Source: Chloroflexota bacterium (lineage in GTDB: Bacteria > Chloroflexota > UBA6077 > FW602-bin22 > JAMCYS01). From it: 64,000 nt of DNA. Shown one piece after another: positions 9,301 through 18,833 of the stretch. A program made the translations under genes and the position numbers. The notes under the pieces were generated by a model. That model worked only from the letters and a program-made list of their open reading frames with translations. It had not been told where the DNA came from and did no database searches. The stretch covers positions 1-64,000 of the forward strand of contig JAMCYS010000086.1 in the NCBI GenBank assembly GCA_023473795.1, read 5' to 3'. The stretch's first letter is position 1. Each line of letters begins with the position of its first letter.

Positions 9301-10215
9301 GTGATTACACCTATAAACAAGGCGGTCAAGGTGGAGAGCCGCGGCCAGGCGCTCGTTAATCGCGTGCTTAGCGCTACGCTGTTGATTCCCTTGATCGCCT
9401 TCGTCGTCTACATAGGCGGTTGGCCCCTTCTCGTCTTGGGCCTGCTCGTGGGTGGGCTGGCAGCGCACGAGTTCTCGAACCTAGTGCGCCGGGCTGGTCA
9501 CGAGCCGCTCTACTGGTTTACCCTGCTGGCAGTCCTACTGATGCTACTGGATGGCCAGATGGCGACGACAGGTATGCGCCTAGCCGATGGCACCACCCTC
9601 GCCCGCCCGGCGCTCTCACTGGTGATTCTGGCATCTCTCACTTGGCAACTGGTGCGCCACATCGAGGCTCGCGAAGCGCTTACTTCCTGGGCCTTTCTCT
9701 TCGCCGGCACCATGTACATCGGCTGGTTGCTGCGCTACCTTCTATTGCTGCGGGGCCTGGACGCGGCACTGCCGGACGTAGCGCTGCCGGCAGGGCTGGC
9801 CGTTTCGCGGGGAGTACTCTGGCTTGGCATCGTCGTGGGCGGCACCTGGGTCTGCGATACAACCGCCTTCTTCGTGGGCTCGGCTTTCGGTCGCCACAAG
9901 CTCATGCCGCGGATTAGCCCCAGCAAGAGTTGGGAGGGAACCATCGGCGGCGTCGCCGCCACCTGTCTATGGGGCGCCGCCGCCGGCCAGCTGATGAGTA
10001 TTGGCGTCCTTGCCGGGGCAGGGCTGGGCATCTCACTCGGCGTCGCCGCCGTGCTGGGTGACCTGGGCGAGTCTCTAATCAAACGCGGCGCGGCTGCCAA
10101 AGACTCGAGCCGCCTGATCCCGGGACACGGGGGGCTGCTGGACCGGCTGGACAGTATGCTCTTCGCGGGCGTGGTCGGATACTACTACTTGCTGCTACTG
10201 GGCTTTGCCCACTAG
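9301..10215 (+). CDS. cdsA: Phosphatidate cytidylyltransferase
   Basis: Multi-TM protein ending GDLGESLIKRGAAAKDSSRLIPGHGGLLDRLDSMLFA, the CdsA signature. Confidence 0.95.
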   Translation: MITPINKAVKVESRGQALVNRVLSATLLIPLIAFVVYIGGWPLLVLGLLVGGLAAHEFSNLVRRAGHEPLYWFTLLAVLLMLLDGQMATTGMRLADGTTLARPALSLVILASLTWQLVRHIEAREALTSWAFLFAGTMYIGWLLRYLLLLRGLDAALPDVALPAGLAVSRGVLWLGIVVGGTWVCDTTAFFVGSAFGRHKLMPRISPSKSWEGTIGGVAATCLWGAAAGQLMSIGVLAGAGLGISLGVAAVLGDLGESLIKRGAAAKDSSRLIPGHGGLLDRLDSMLFAGVVGYYYLLLLGFAH

Positions 10216-10229
10216 CCCATAGGGGCAGG

Positions 10230-11423
10230 ATGCCAACGAAGATCGTTCTCCTCGGCTCCACAGGTTCAATAGGGACCCAGACGCTGCAGGTCGTTGAGGC
10301 GCTGCAAGACCGCTTCCACGTCGTCGGCCTGGCTGCCGGCCGCAACCTTGGCTTGTTGGCGCAGCAAGCGAGCCACTTTCGGCCGAGGCTGCTTGGGGCG
10401 GACGTCGATGGCGACACGCTGGCGGCGCACTTGGACCTCCGCGCGCTGGCCGCCGAGCGGGCCAGCCTAGAGGAAATGGCGACCATGCCGGAGGCGGATC
10501 TCGTGGTCGTGGCTACCACGGGAAAGGCCGGCCTGGCTCCGAGCCTGGCGGCCTTGCGCGCGGGCAAGGTTCTCTGCCTGGCCAACAAGGAGGTACTCGT
10601 GATGGCAGGCAGCCTGGTGCAGGCACTGGCCTCCCAACACGGTGCCGCCGTGCGGCCCATCGACAGCGAGCACAGCGCCCTCTGGCAGTGCTTGGTCGGG
10701 GAAACCGGTCCAAGTAGCGTTGGGCCGGCAGACAATCTGGTGGGGTTGGGGGAAGCCCACGCCGCCATCGGCCGGCTGGTGCTTACTGCCTCCGGCGGCG
10801 CCTTCCGCGATCTAAGCCACGAACAGTTGCACACCGCTACCGCCGCCGACGCCCTGCGCCACCCGACCTGGTCAATGGGACAGAGAGTCACCATCGACTC
10901 GGCCACCTTGATCAACAAGGGACTGGAAGTCATCGAAGCCCATTGGCTATTCGGCGTGCCCTTCAACGCCATCGACGTAGTGATCCATCGGGAGAGTGTG
11001 GTACACTCACTAGTCGAGTTCGTGGATGGCTCGGTGAAGGCCCAGCTGGGCGTGCCCGACATGAGGCTGCCAATCCAGTACGCCCTCACCTATCCGCGGC
11101 GAGTGCCCGGTGGCCTGCCGCGGCTGGATCTTTCACGCCTTAGCCGGCTGACGTTCTCCCAGGTGGATCACGATCGGTTTCCCGCGTTGCGTCTGGCAAT
11201 TGAGGCCGGGCAGCGTGGTGGCACGTATCCGGCCGTCTTGGCCGCCGGCGACGAAACGGCCGTGGAACTTTATCTGGCCAACCGGATCGGCTTCCCGGAC
11301 ATCGCCAGATTGATCGACCGAACGCTGCAGGCTCACCACGCCACGGCAAGGCCGGATCTGGAGACTATCCTGGCCGCCGACGTCTGGGCGCGTCGCCATT
11401 GCCTGGAGGCGGCGGGGGTCTAG
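10230..11423 (+). CDS. dxr: 1-deoxy-D-xylulose-5-phosphate reductoisomerase
   Basis: VLLGSTGSIGTQTLQVVE...LANKEVLVMAG...PIDSEHSALWQ...LTASGGAFR. Confidence 0.97.
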   Translation: MPTKIVLLGSTGSIGTQTLQVVEALQDRFHVVGLAAGRNLGLLAQQASHFRPRLLGADVDGDTLAAHLDLRALAAERASLEEMATMPEADLVVVATTGKAGLAPSLAALRAGKVLCLANKEVLVMAGSLVQALASQHGAAVRPIDSEHSALWQCLVGETGPSSVGPADNLVGLGEAHAAIGRLVLTASGGAFRDLSHEQLHTATAADALRHPTWSMGQRVTIDSATLINKGLEVIEAHWLFGVPFNAIDVVIHRESVVHSLVEFVDGSVKAQLGVPDMRLPIQYALTYPRRVPGGLPRLDLSRLSRLTFSQVDHDRFPALRLAIEAGQRGGTYPAVLAAGDETAVELYLANRIGFPDIARLIDRTLQAHHATARPDLETILAADVWARRHCLEAAGV

Positions 11424-11486
11424 CGGGGCACGTATCCTGCCGGTAGGAAAGCGGGCAATCGCCCGACCCGAGATATCGGACATAGG

Positions 11487-12578
11487 TTGCGACACATGTT
11501 TCTCAATATCGTGGCTTTTCTCCTTATCTTCGGCGTGCTGGTGTTCGTGCACGAGCTGGGCCACTTCGTAACCGCCAAACTGGCGGGGGTGAAGGTGGAG
11601 GAGTTCGGCTTCGGCTTCCCTCCCCGGCTCTTGGCAGTTCGCCGGGGAGAGACCGAGTATTCCATTAACGCCATACCCATTGGCGGTTTCGTGCGCATGC
11701 TGGGCGAGGATAACCCGCAAGAGCCCCGCAGCTTCGCCAGCGCCCCCAAGCGTTGGCGCACCACCATTCTCCTGGCCGGGGCCGGCATGAACGTCGTAAT
11801 GGCGGTTCTGTTGTTCGCCGGCGGCTACATGGCCGGCTGGCCGACAGCTTCCGACTTTGAAGTCCAGGTGCGCGCAGTGCTGGCCGGCTCGCCAGCGGCC
11901 CAGGCAGGGCTGCAATCGGGCGATGTCATCGTGGCGATGAATGGGCAGAGCATCGGCGACACCGATCAACTGCGGGCAGTGACGCAACAGCGCCTCGGAC
12001 AAGAGACGACGCTGCTGATCCGTCGGGGCAACCAGGAGGAGACCCTCAAGGTAACGCCTTACACCACCTTCACTCCCGACCGCGGGGCTCTGGGCGTGAC
12101 CATCAGCAACCAACCACTCAAAGTTGAACCGGTGTACTACCCGCTGGGACCCGCCCTCTCCGAGGGAGCGCAACGGGTCGGCGACACGATCCGCTTCACC
12201 GTGACCCTGCCCTCGCTTCTGGCTCACGGGCAGGTGCCAACCGAGGCGGCGCGACCGGTGGGCCCGGTCGGCATCTGGGACGTGACCAGCCAGGCAGCGC
12301 ATGAAACCGCTACCACGGGTTGGTGGTTCCCCCTGTTCTACGTTGCCGCTTCGCTGAGCGTCGGACTGGCGATCGCCAACGTGCTGCCGATCCCGGGCTT
12401 GGACGGCGGGCGCTTGCTGTTCGTGATCATCGAAGCCGTCCGCGGCCGGCGAATCAGCCCCGAGCGGGAGGGGGCGATCCACATGGTGGGCATCGCCGTC
12501 TTGCTGACGCTGTCGGTGCTGATCGCTTACTACGACCTCACGGCGCCCTTGCCGGGCATCGACTGGGGATTCAAGTAA
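11487..12578 (+). CDS. rseP: RIP metalloprotease (S2P/RseP)
   Basis: FVHELGHFVTAKLAGVKVEEFGFGFPPRL (HExxH), PDZ region, NVLPIPGLDGGRLLF. Confidence 0.95.
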   Translation: MRHMFLNIVAFLLIFGVLVFVHELGHFVTAKLAGVKVEEFGFGFPPRLLAVRRGETEYSINAIPIGGFVRMLGEDNPQEPRSFASAPKRWRTTILLAGAGMNVVMAVLLFAGGYMAGWPTASDFEVQVRAVLAGSPAAQAGLQSGDVIVAMNGQSIGDTDQLRAVTQQRLGQETTLLIRRGNQEETLKVTPYTTFTPDRGALGVTISNQPLKVEPVYYPLGPALSEGAQRVGDTIRFTVTLPSLLAHGQVPTEAARPVGPVGIWDVTSQAAHETATTGWWFPLFYVAASLSVGLAIANVLPIPGLDGGRLLFVIIEAVRGRRISPEREGAIHMVGIAVLLTLSVLIAYYDLTAPLPGIDWGFK

Positions 12579-12582
12579 CCGG

Positions 12583-13668
12583 TTGACATTGCCAACACGC
12601 AGGCCAAGTAAACAGCTACACCTGGGGCGCGTGGCCGTCGGCGGCGACGCGCCCGTCGTCGTGCAGTCCATGACGAACACCGACACCAGGGATGCACGCG
12701 CCACGCTGCGCCAAGTCGCCGAACTGGCGGCGGCAGGCTGCGAGGTCGTGCGTTGCGCCGTGCCCGACGGCGAGGCGGCGGCGACCCTAGGCGAGATCGT
12801 GCGTCACTCGCCGCTGCCGGTGGTGGCGGATATTCATTTCGACCACCGGCTGGCCCTGGCGGCCCTGCAAGCGGGCGTGCACGGACTCCGCTTGAACCCC
12901 GGCAACATCCGCAAGCCCGAGCACGTGCGCGCCGTGGTCCTGGCTGCTCGAGAACGCGGCGTGCCGATTCGCATCGGCGTCAATGCCGGTTCGCTGCCCC
13001 CGGGAGCGGAGCGGGGCGGGCCGGAGGAAACGGCTGCCGCGATGGTCGCCGCCTGTCTTGAGCAGGTGCGGCTGCTGGAGAGCCTCGACTTCGACCTGAT
13101 CAAGATCTCGCTCAAGGCATCGGACGTGCCGACGACCGTGGCCGCTTACCGGCTGATGGCGGACCAGGTGCCTTATCCGTTCCACCTGGGCATAACGGAA
13201 GCAGGTACGCCTCGAACCGGGGCGATTCGCTCGGCGGTAGGCCTGGGCACGCTGCTCTACCTGGGCCTGGGCGATACGGTTAGAGTGTCCCTCACCGGCG
13301 ACCCTTGCGAAGAGATAGCGGTCGCCTACGAGATTCTGAAGTCGCTCGGCCTCCGCGAGCGCGGGCCGGTGCTCATCTCCTGCCCCACCTGCGGGCGCAC
13401 CGAGATCGACCTGGTCGGCCTGGCCAACGCGGTCGAGGCCTACCTGGCCAAGGTGCCGGAGCCGATCAAGGTCGCGGTCATGGGCTGCGTGGTCAACGGC
13501 CCGGGTGAAGCCAGGGAAGCCGACGTCGGCGTGGCCGGCGGCAAGGGCAAAGGGGCGATCTTCCGCCGCGGCGTGATCGTGCGCACAGTCAATGAAGAAG
13601 AGATACTGCCGGCCCTACTCGCCGAGATCGAAGCCGTTCTGGGCGAGCGGGCGCAAGGGAATAGGTAG
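12583..13668 (+). CDS. ispG: 4-hydroxy-3-methylbut-2-enyl diphosphate synthase (GcpE)
   Basis: VQSMTNTDTRDARAT...LISCPTCGRTEIDL...VAVMGCVVNGPGEAREADVGVAGG. Confidence 0.96.
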   Translation: MTLPTRRPSKQLHLGRVAVGGDAPVVVQSMTNTDTRDARATLRQVAELAAAGCEVVRCAVPDGEAAATLGEIVRHSPLPVVADIHFDHRLALAALQAGVHGLRLNPGNIRKPEHVRAVVLAARERGVPIRIGVNAGSLPPGAERGGPEETAAAMVAACLEQVRLLESLDFDLIKISLKASDVPTTVAAYRLMADQVPYPFHLGITEAGTPRTGAIRSAVGLGTLLYLGLGDTVRVSLTGDPCEEIAVAYEILKSLGLRERGPVLISCPTCGRTEIDLVGLANAVEAYLAKVPEPIKVAVMGCVVNGPGEAREADVGVAGGKGKGAIFRRGVIVRTVNEEEILPALLAEIEAVLGERAQGNR

Positions 13669-13713
13669 GGCGTTCCTCGGCTTTTCGGCCGGGGGCTAGA
13701 GGAGGTTACTGTC

Positions 13714-15420
13714 GTGCGGATGTCTCACTTGCTCGGTCGCACTCTGCGCCAGGCGCCGGCCGAGGCCGAGACGGCGAGCCACAAGTTGCTGCTACGTGCC
13801 GGCCTGGTGCGCCAGCTGGCCGCGGGAATCTACAGCTATCTGCCGCTTGGCTACCGAGTGGTGCGCAAGATAGAGCGAATCATGCAAGAGGAGATGGACG
13901 CCATCGGCGGCCAGCAGGTCGAGTTGCCGGTGCTGCACCCGGCCGAGCTCTGGAAGGAAACCGGACGCTGGTTCGACGTCGGCCAGGAGATGGTGCGCCT
14001 CAAGGACAGGGCCGACCGCGATTTCGTTCTGGGCATGACGCACGAGGAAGTGATCACGGATCTGGCTCGCCGGGAAGTGCGCTCCTATCGCCAGCTGCCC
14101 TTCATGGCCTATCAGATCCAGACGAAGGTCCGCGACGAGCCCCGCCCCCGCGGCGGGCTGGTACGCTTGCGGGAGTTCCTGATGAAGGACGGTTACAGCT
14201 TCCACGCCGACCCGCAGGACCTTGACGCCTATTACCCCCTCATGTATCAGGCCTATCTGAATATCTTCAGCCGCAGCGGGCTCAAGGTCGTGCCAGTGGA
14301 GGCTGACCCTGGCATGATGGGCGGCACGGGCTCTCACGAGTTCGTGATGCTGTCGCCAACGGGCGAGGATACCTTCATGCTCTGCCAGGGCTGTGGCTAT
14401 GCCGCCAACCTGGAGAGAGCGGAGTTCGTCAAGCCGGCCCCGGTTCTGCCGCCTAGCGACGAGCCGGCCGAGCTCGTTGCGACCCCCGGGGCGAAGACCA
14501 TCGACGACTTGGTGAACCTCTTCGGCTTGCCGGCGGGGGCCATGCTTAAGACCGTCGTCTACGCCGAGGGAGAGCGCCTGGTAGCGGCAGTGATTCGCGG
14601 CGATCTGGCCGTCAACGAGGCCAAACTGGCGCGTGCCCTGCACACGGCGCACTTCCACCTGGCCACCGACGAGGAGTTGCGCGCGCACGGCGTTTACCCG
14701 GGCTACGTTTCGCCTGTCGGCCTTGAGGGAGTGCATATTCTCGTCGACGATTCCATCCGTGAGGACACAGAGTACATTGCCGGTGCCAACCGGCCGGACG
14801 CCCACCTGCGCCACACGCGCCTGGGAAGGGACTTTCAGGCCGATGAGGTGGCCGACATCGCCGCCGCCCGCGAGGGCGACCCTTGCCCGCGTTGCGGGGG
14901 CACGCTGCACGCCGAACGCGGCATCGAGGCCGGGCACACGTTCAAACTGGGCACCAAGTACTCCGCGGCTATGGGCGCCACGTACCTGGGCGCCGACGGC
15001 CAGGAGCGGCCGATCATCATGGGTTGCTACGGCATCGGGGTGGATCGCCTGATCGCCTCCGTCGTGGAGCAGAGCCACGACGAGCGGGGCATCATGTGGC
15101 CCAAGTCAATCGCGCCTTTCCAGGTCCAACTCGTCGCGCTGGGGATGGACGACGCCGCCCTCGCCGCCTACGCGGAGAACGTCTATCAGGAGCTGAGCGC
15201 GGCCGGTTACGAAGTACTGTTCGACGACCGCGACGATACGCCGGGCGTCAAGTTCAACGACGCCGACCTCATAGGCACGCCGCTGCGCCTTACCGTCAGC
15301 CAGAGAACGATGAGTGCAGCACAGGTCGAGCTGAAGCCGCGCACGGCCAAGCAGTTCAGCCTAGTGCCACGTGGCGAGCTGGTGCAGCGCGTGGCCGAAG
15401 CGCTGGCCGCGGCCCCCTAA
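13714..15420 (+). CDS. proS: Prolyl-tRNA synthetase
   Basis: LLLRAGLVRQLAAGIYSYLPLGYRVVRKIERIMQEEMDAIGGQQVELPVLHPAELWKETGRW; YbaK-like insertion; C-terminal anticodon domain. Confidence 0.97.
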   Translation: MRMSHLLGRTLRQAPAEAETASHKLLLRAGLVRQLAAGIYSYLPLGYRVVRKIERIMQEEMDAIGGQQVELPVLHPAELWKETGRWFDVGQEMVRLKDRADRDFVLGMTHEEVITDLARREVRSYRQLPFMAYQIQTKVRDEPRPRGGLVRLREFLMKDGYSFHADPQDLDAYYPLMYQAYLNIFSRSGLKVVPVEADPGMMGGTGSHEFVMLSPTGEDTFMLCQGCGYAANLERAEFVKPAPVLPPSDEPAELVATPGAKTIDDLVNLFGLPAGAMLKTVVYAEGERLVAAVIRGDLAVNEAKLARALHTAHFHLATDEELRAHGVYPGYVSPVGLEGVHILVDDSIREDTEYIAGANRPDAHLRHTRLGRDFQADEVADIAAAREGDPCPRCGGTLHAERGIEAGHTFKLGTKYSAAMGATYLGADGQERPIIMGCYGIGVDRLIASVVEQSHDERGIMWPKSIAPFQVQLVALGMDDAALAAYAENVYQELSAAGYEVLFDDRDDTPGVKFNDADLIGTPLRLTVSQRTMSAAQVELKPRTAKQFSLVPRGELVQRVAEALAAAP

Positions 15421-15435
15421 CAAGGCGCGCCGGAC

Positions 15436-16134
15436 GTGGAGCGACTTGACGACGTCACGTTGGAGAGAAAGCGCCAGTACGTGCTCCGCATCTACGAGCT
15501 ACTGCTCGAGACGTACGGGCCACCCTCCCGGCGAAGCCAGGCCGATCCGGTGGGCGAGCTGGTAGGCGTCATCCTCTCCCAGCACACGTCGGACGTGAAT
15601 ACCGACCGCGCTTTCGCCAATCTGCTGGCTACCTTCGGCAGTATGGAGGCGGTGCGCGACGCTTCTCAGGAAGCGATCGCCGCTGCCATCAAGTCGGCCG
15701 GCCTCTCCAACGTCAAGGCGCCCCGCATCAAGGCCGTGCTGCAGACGATCCAGGCTCGCTACGGCAGCCTAGACCTCAGCCGGCTGGCGAGCCTACCTCT
15801 GGAGGAGGCGAAGAGCGAGCTGCGCTCTCTGCCGGGGGTGGGGCCCAAGACGGCCGCCTGCGCGCTGCTCTTCGGGCTAGGCATGCCGGCTTTTCCCGTC
15901 GACACTCATATCCATCGTGTGACGCTGCGCCTAGGTCTTCTGCCAGCAGGTATGAGCGCCGAGCAGGCCCACGACTACCTGGAGCCGTTGGTCCCTCCCG
16001 CCCTGGTGTTCAACTTCCACGTGCTCCTCATCTGGCACGGGCGCACCATCTGCCAGGCGCAACGCCCAAAATGCCCGCGGTGCCCGCTGCTGCTCGAGTG
16101 CGTCTACGGCCGCCGAGCCCTCGGCATCACCTAG
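15436..16134 (+). CDS. nth: Endonuclease III-family DNA glycosylase
   Basis: VILSQHTSDVNTDRAFANLL...LPGVGPKTAACALLFG...FPVDTHIHRVTLRLGL; 4-Cys cluster C-x6-C-x2-C-x5-C at the C-terminus. Confidence 0.9.
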   Translation: MERLDDVTLERKRQYVLRIYELLLETYGPPSRRSQADPVGELVGVILSQHTSDVNTDRAFANLLATFGSMEAVRDASQEAIAAAIKSAGLSNVKAPRIKAVLQTIQARYGSLDLSRLASLPLEEAKSELRSLPGVGPKTAACALLFGLGMPAFPVDTHIHRVTLRLGLLPAGMSAEQAHDYLEPLVPPALVFNFHVLLIWHGRTICQAQRPKCPRCPLLLECVYGRRALGIT

Positions 16135-16239
16135 CCGGCCGCGTTGCGGCGGTCAGTCGCTTGTGCTACACTCCGGCCGTTCGTGCGGCCCCCTCGCCCC
16201 CGAGCCGCCTGAGCCACCAGCAAAGGAGCGATAGAGTCA

Positions 16240-17430
16240 ATGGCAGAGCGTTTATGGGATGCCGAGCGCGTCAAGCCGGTGCCTTTCTCTAGCATCCGCG
16301 TCGTCATGCAGGAAGCGGAGCGCCTAGCCGCTCAAGGACGCAAGGTCTTCCACATGGAGATCGGCAGGCCCGACTTCGACACGCCCCCACACATCAAGCA
16401 GGCCGCGATCAAGGCCCTTAACGAGGGCATGGTCCACTACGGCGCCAGCCTCGGTTTGCCGCAGCTGACCGCGGCCATCGCCGACAAGCTGCGACGAGAG
16501 AACGGGGTGTCAGTCGACCCGAGCGGCGGCGTCCTGGTGGGCGCCGGGGTCAAGTACATCGTCTACTGCGTCATGCAGGCGCTGGTCAATCCCGGCGAAG
16601 AGGTGTTGCTGCCCGACCCCTGCTGGCTCGATTACTTCGCCTGCGTGCGGCTGGCGGGTGGGGTGCCCGTGGCCGTGCCCTTGCGCGAAGAGAACGGCTT
16701 CCAGCTGGACCCCGACGAGGTCGAGCGCCTGATCACGCCCAAGACCAGGATCTTGGTGGTCATCACCCCTCACAACCCGACGGGGACGGTCGCCAGCAAA
16801 GAAGTGCTGCGCCAGCTGACCGAGGTCGCCCAGCGGCGCGACATCCTGGTTCTTTCCGATGAGATCTACGAGAAAATAATCTACGACGGGGCCGTGCACC
16901 ACAGCCTGGCCAGCTTCCCCGGGATGGCTGAGCGTACGATCACGGTGAACGGCTTCTCCAAGGCTTACGCGATGGACGGCTGGCGTCTCGGCTACGCGGC
17001 GGCGAGCAAGGCACTGATCCAGCCAATTCTCAAGGTCCACATGTCGGCCATGTCCTGCCCCAACACGTTCATCCAAATGGGCGCCGTGGCGGCTTACCAG
17101 GGACCCCAGGACAGCGTGGGCCGGATGGTGGCCGAGTTCGACCGCCGGCGCAAGATGATGCTCTCGGCCATGGCCGACATGCCGGGGGTCAAGGTGGCGC
17201 GGCCGGAGGGCTCTTTCTACCTCTTCCCCAACCTCAAGGCGTTCGGCATGACATCTATGGAAATGGCCGCTTACCTGATGCGCGAGGCAGGCATCGCCTC
17301 CGTGCCCGGTTCGGCCTTCGGCGAGTGGGGCGAGGGCCACGTGCGACTCGCCTACTCCGACACGTACGAGAATCTGGCCGCGGGGATGGCATCGCTGAAA
17401 GACGCGTTAGCCAAGCTGCCCCGGCAGTAG
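16240..17430 (+). CDS. Class I pyridoxal-phosphate aminotransferase
   Basis: MEIGRPDFDTPPHIKQAA...TPHNPTGTVASKEVL...NGFSKAYAMDGWRLGYAAA. Confidence 0.92.
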   Translation: MAERLWDAERVKPVPFSSIRVVMQEAERLAAQGRKVFHMEIGRPDFDTPPHIKQAAIKALNEGMVHYGASLGLPQLTAAIADKLRRENGVSVDPSGGVLVGAGVKYIVYCVMQALVNPGEEVLLPDPCWLDYFACVRLAGGVPVAVPLREENGFQLDPDEVERLITPKTRILVVITPHNPTGTVASKEVLRQLTEVAQRRDILVLSDEIYEKIIYDGAVHHSLASFPGMAERTITVNGFSKAYAMDGWRLGYAAASKALIQPILKVHMSAMSCPNTFIQMGAVAAYQGPQDSVGRMVAEFDRRRKMMLSAMADMPGVKVARPEGSFYLFPNLKAFGMTSMEMAAYLMREAGIASVPGSAFGEWGEGHVRLAYSDTYENLAAGMASLKDALAKLPRQ

Positions 17431-17453
17431 TTGCCCAGCGTTATGTGAACTGA

Positions 17454-17484
17454 AAAGGCGAGCAGCGGGATGCTGCTCGCCTTT
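17454..17484. terminator. Convergent-gene terminator hairpin
   Basis: Perfect 13-bp inverted repeat AAAGGCGAGCAGC-GGGAT-GCTGCTCGCCTTT between two convergent genes. Confidence 0.85.
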
Positions 17485-17501
17485 GTTTACCAAAGGTTCT
17501 T

Positions 17502-18587
17502 CTAGGCGTACCGCTGGGCCACCTTGCGGAAGGCCCGGACCGATTCCTCAACCTGCGGCCCCGCGATGTGTCTGTGCGTCACCAGGCGGATGACGTACTT
17601 GCCCGAGGGCGCCGCCTCCACGTTGAACTCCAGCAGCCGCTCGCAGAAGTCGGCGGCAGTCGCACCCAAGGCGGCGACGTCAACGCGCACCATGTTCGTC
17701 TGCACCGTGCGCCCGTCGATGCTCAGACCCGGCACCTTCCGCAGACCATCGGCCAGGGAACGGGCGTTGTCGTGGTCCTCCGCCAGGCGGTCGACCATCT
17801 TCTCCAGAGCGACTATGCCGGGGGCGGCCATCACGCCGGCCTGGCGCATCGTGCCGCCCAGGAGCTTGCGCCAGCGCCGTGCCCGCGCGACGTAATCCTT
17901 GGAACCGATCAGCAGCGACCCGGCAGGGCAGCTCAGGCCTTTGGAAAGGCAGATTGTGACCGAGTCGGCATCCTTGGCTAGTTCCTTGGGGTCGATTCCC
18001 AGCGCCACCGAGGCGTTGAAGAAGCGCGCGCCGTCGATATGGATCGGCAGCCCGTGATGGTCGGCCACCCGCCTGATTTCCGCGATCTGGTTGGGGGTAA
18101 GGACGGTGCCGCCGGCGCGGTTGTGGGTATTTTCCAGGCAAATTAGACCTGTGCGGGGAGAATGCACGTCGTCGGGACGGATCGCCGCCTCGATGTCTAC
18201 CGGCGAAGGGAAGCCAAGCTCCCCCTTAACCCGAGTAACCATGAGGCCGCCGATGGCCGCGGCGCCTCCCTGCTCGGAGGTGAAGATGTGCGCGCCTTCT
18301 TCGAGTATGATCTCCTGACCCCTCTGCGTGTGCGAAAGCACGCCCACCAGGTTGCCCATGGTGCCAGAGATCAGCAAGATGGCCGCCTCTTTGCCCAGCT
18401 TGGCAGCCGCCATCTCCTCGAGGCGAATCGTGGTCGGGTCCTCTTCTTTGTTGTCGTCGCCTAGAACAGCCCGCTGGATCGCCTCGAACATTTCAGGCGT
18501 CGGCAAAGTCACGACGTCGCTGCGCAAGTTGATCCAGCCCGGGCGTACCGAGCCCTCGGTCTTGTTCAATTCTAACCGGGAATCCAT
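17502..18587 (-). CDS. ltaE: Low-specificity threonine aldolase family, beta-eliminating lyase fold
   Basis: INLRSDVVTLPTPEMFEAI...EDPTTIRLEEMAAAKLGKEAAILLISGTMGNLVG...SKGLSCPAGSLLIGSKDYV; ATG at 18587. Confidence 0.92.
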   Translation of the reverse strand: MDSRLELNKTEGSVRPGWINLRSDVVTLPTPEMFEAIQRAVLGDDNKEEDPTTIRLEEMAAAKLGKEAAILLISGTMGNLVGVLSHTQRGQEIILEEGAHIFTSEQGGAAAIGGLMVTRVKGELGFPSPVDIEAAIRPDDVHSPRTGLICLENTHNRAGGTVLTPNQIAEIRRVADHHGLPIHIDGARFFNASVALGIDPKELAKDADSVTICLSKGLSCPAGSLLIGSKDYVARARRWRKLLGGTMRQAGVMAAPGIVALEKMVDRLAEDHDNARSLADGLRKVPGLSIDGRTVQTNMVRVDVAALGATAADFCERLLEFNVEAAPSGKYVIRLVTHRHIAGPQVEESVRAFRKVAQRYA

Positions 18588-18730
18588 GGCGGCGGAGCCC
18601 TCCTTGGAAGTTGCCGGGGGGCGACACCGCGTCCCCGGCGCCTGGCCACCCTGCCCGGTAGCATATCCGCCCCCAGCTCGCCTTGTCAAACCTGGACCCC
18701 AGATCCCTTGCCGCGCTTCGCTCGGCTAAA

Positions 18731-18760
18731 TTGACACTGCCAAACGAGCCAGGTTATAAT
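18731..18760 (+). promoter_or_regulatory. Near-consensus sigma-70 promoter upstream of secD
   Basis: TTGACA (18731-18736), 18-nt spacer, TATAAT (18755-18760). Confidence 0.8.
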
Positions 18761-18833
18761 TCGCCGGTCTGGCCGGTCTGGGTCTCGTCCAGGCGCACAT
18801 TCGGGATTACTTCCCCCGCCACACGAGGTTCTA

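Noticed and set aside
11133-12704. 523-aa minus-strand ORF antisense to dxr/rseP/ispG
   Set aside because: Shadow ORF; His/Gln/Arg-rich antisense composition, spans several confident genes
13792-15078. 428-aa minus-strand ORF antisense to proS
   Set aside because: Shadow ORF over a confident aminoacyl-tRNA synthetase
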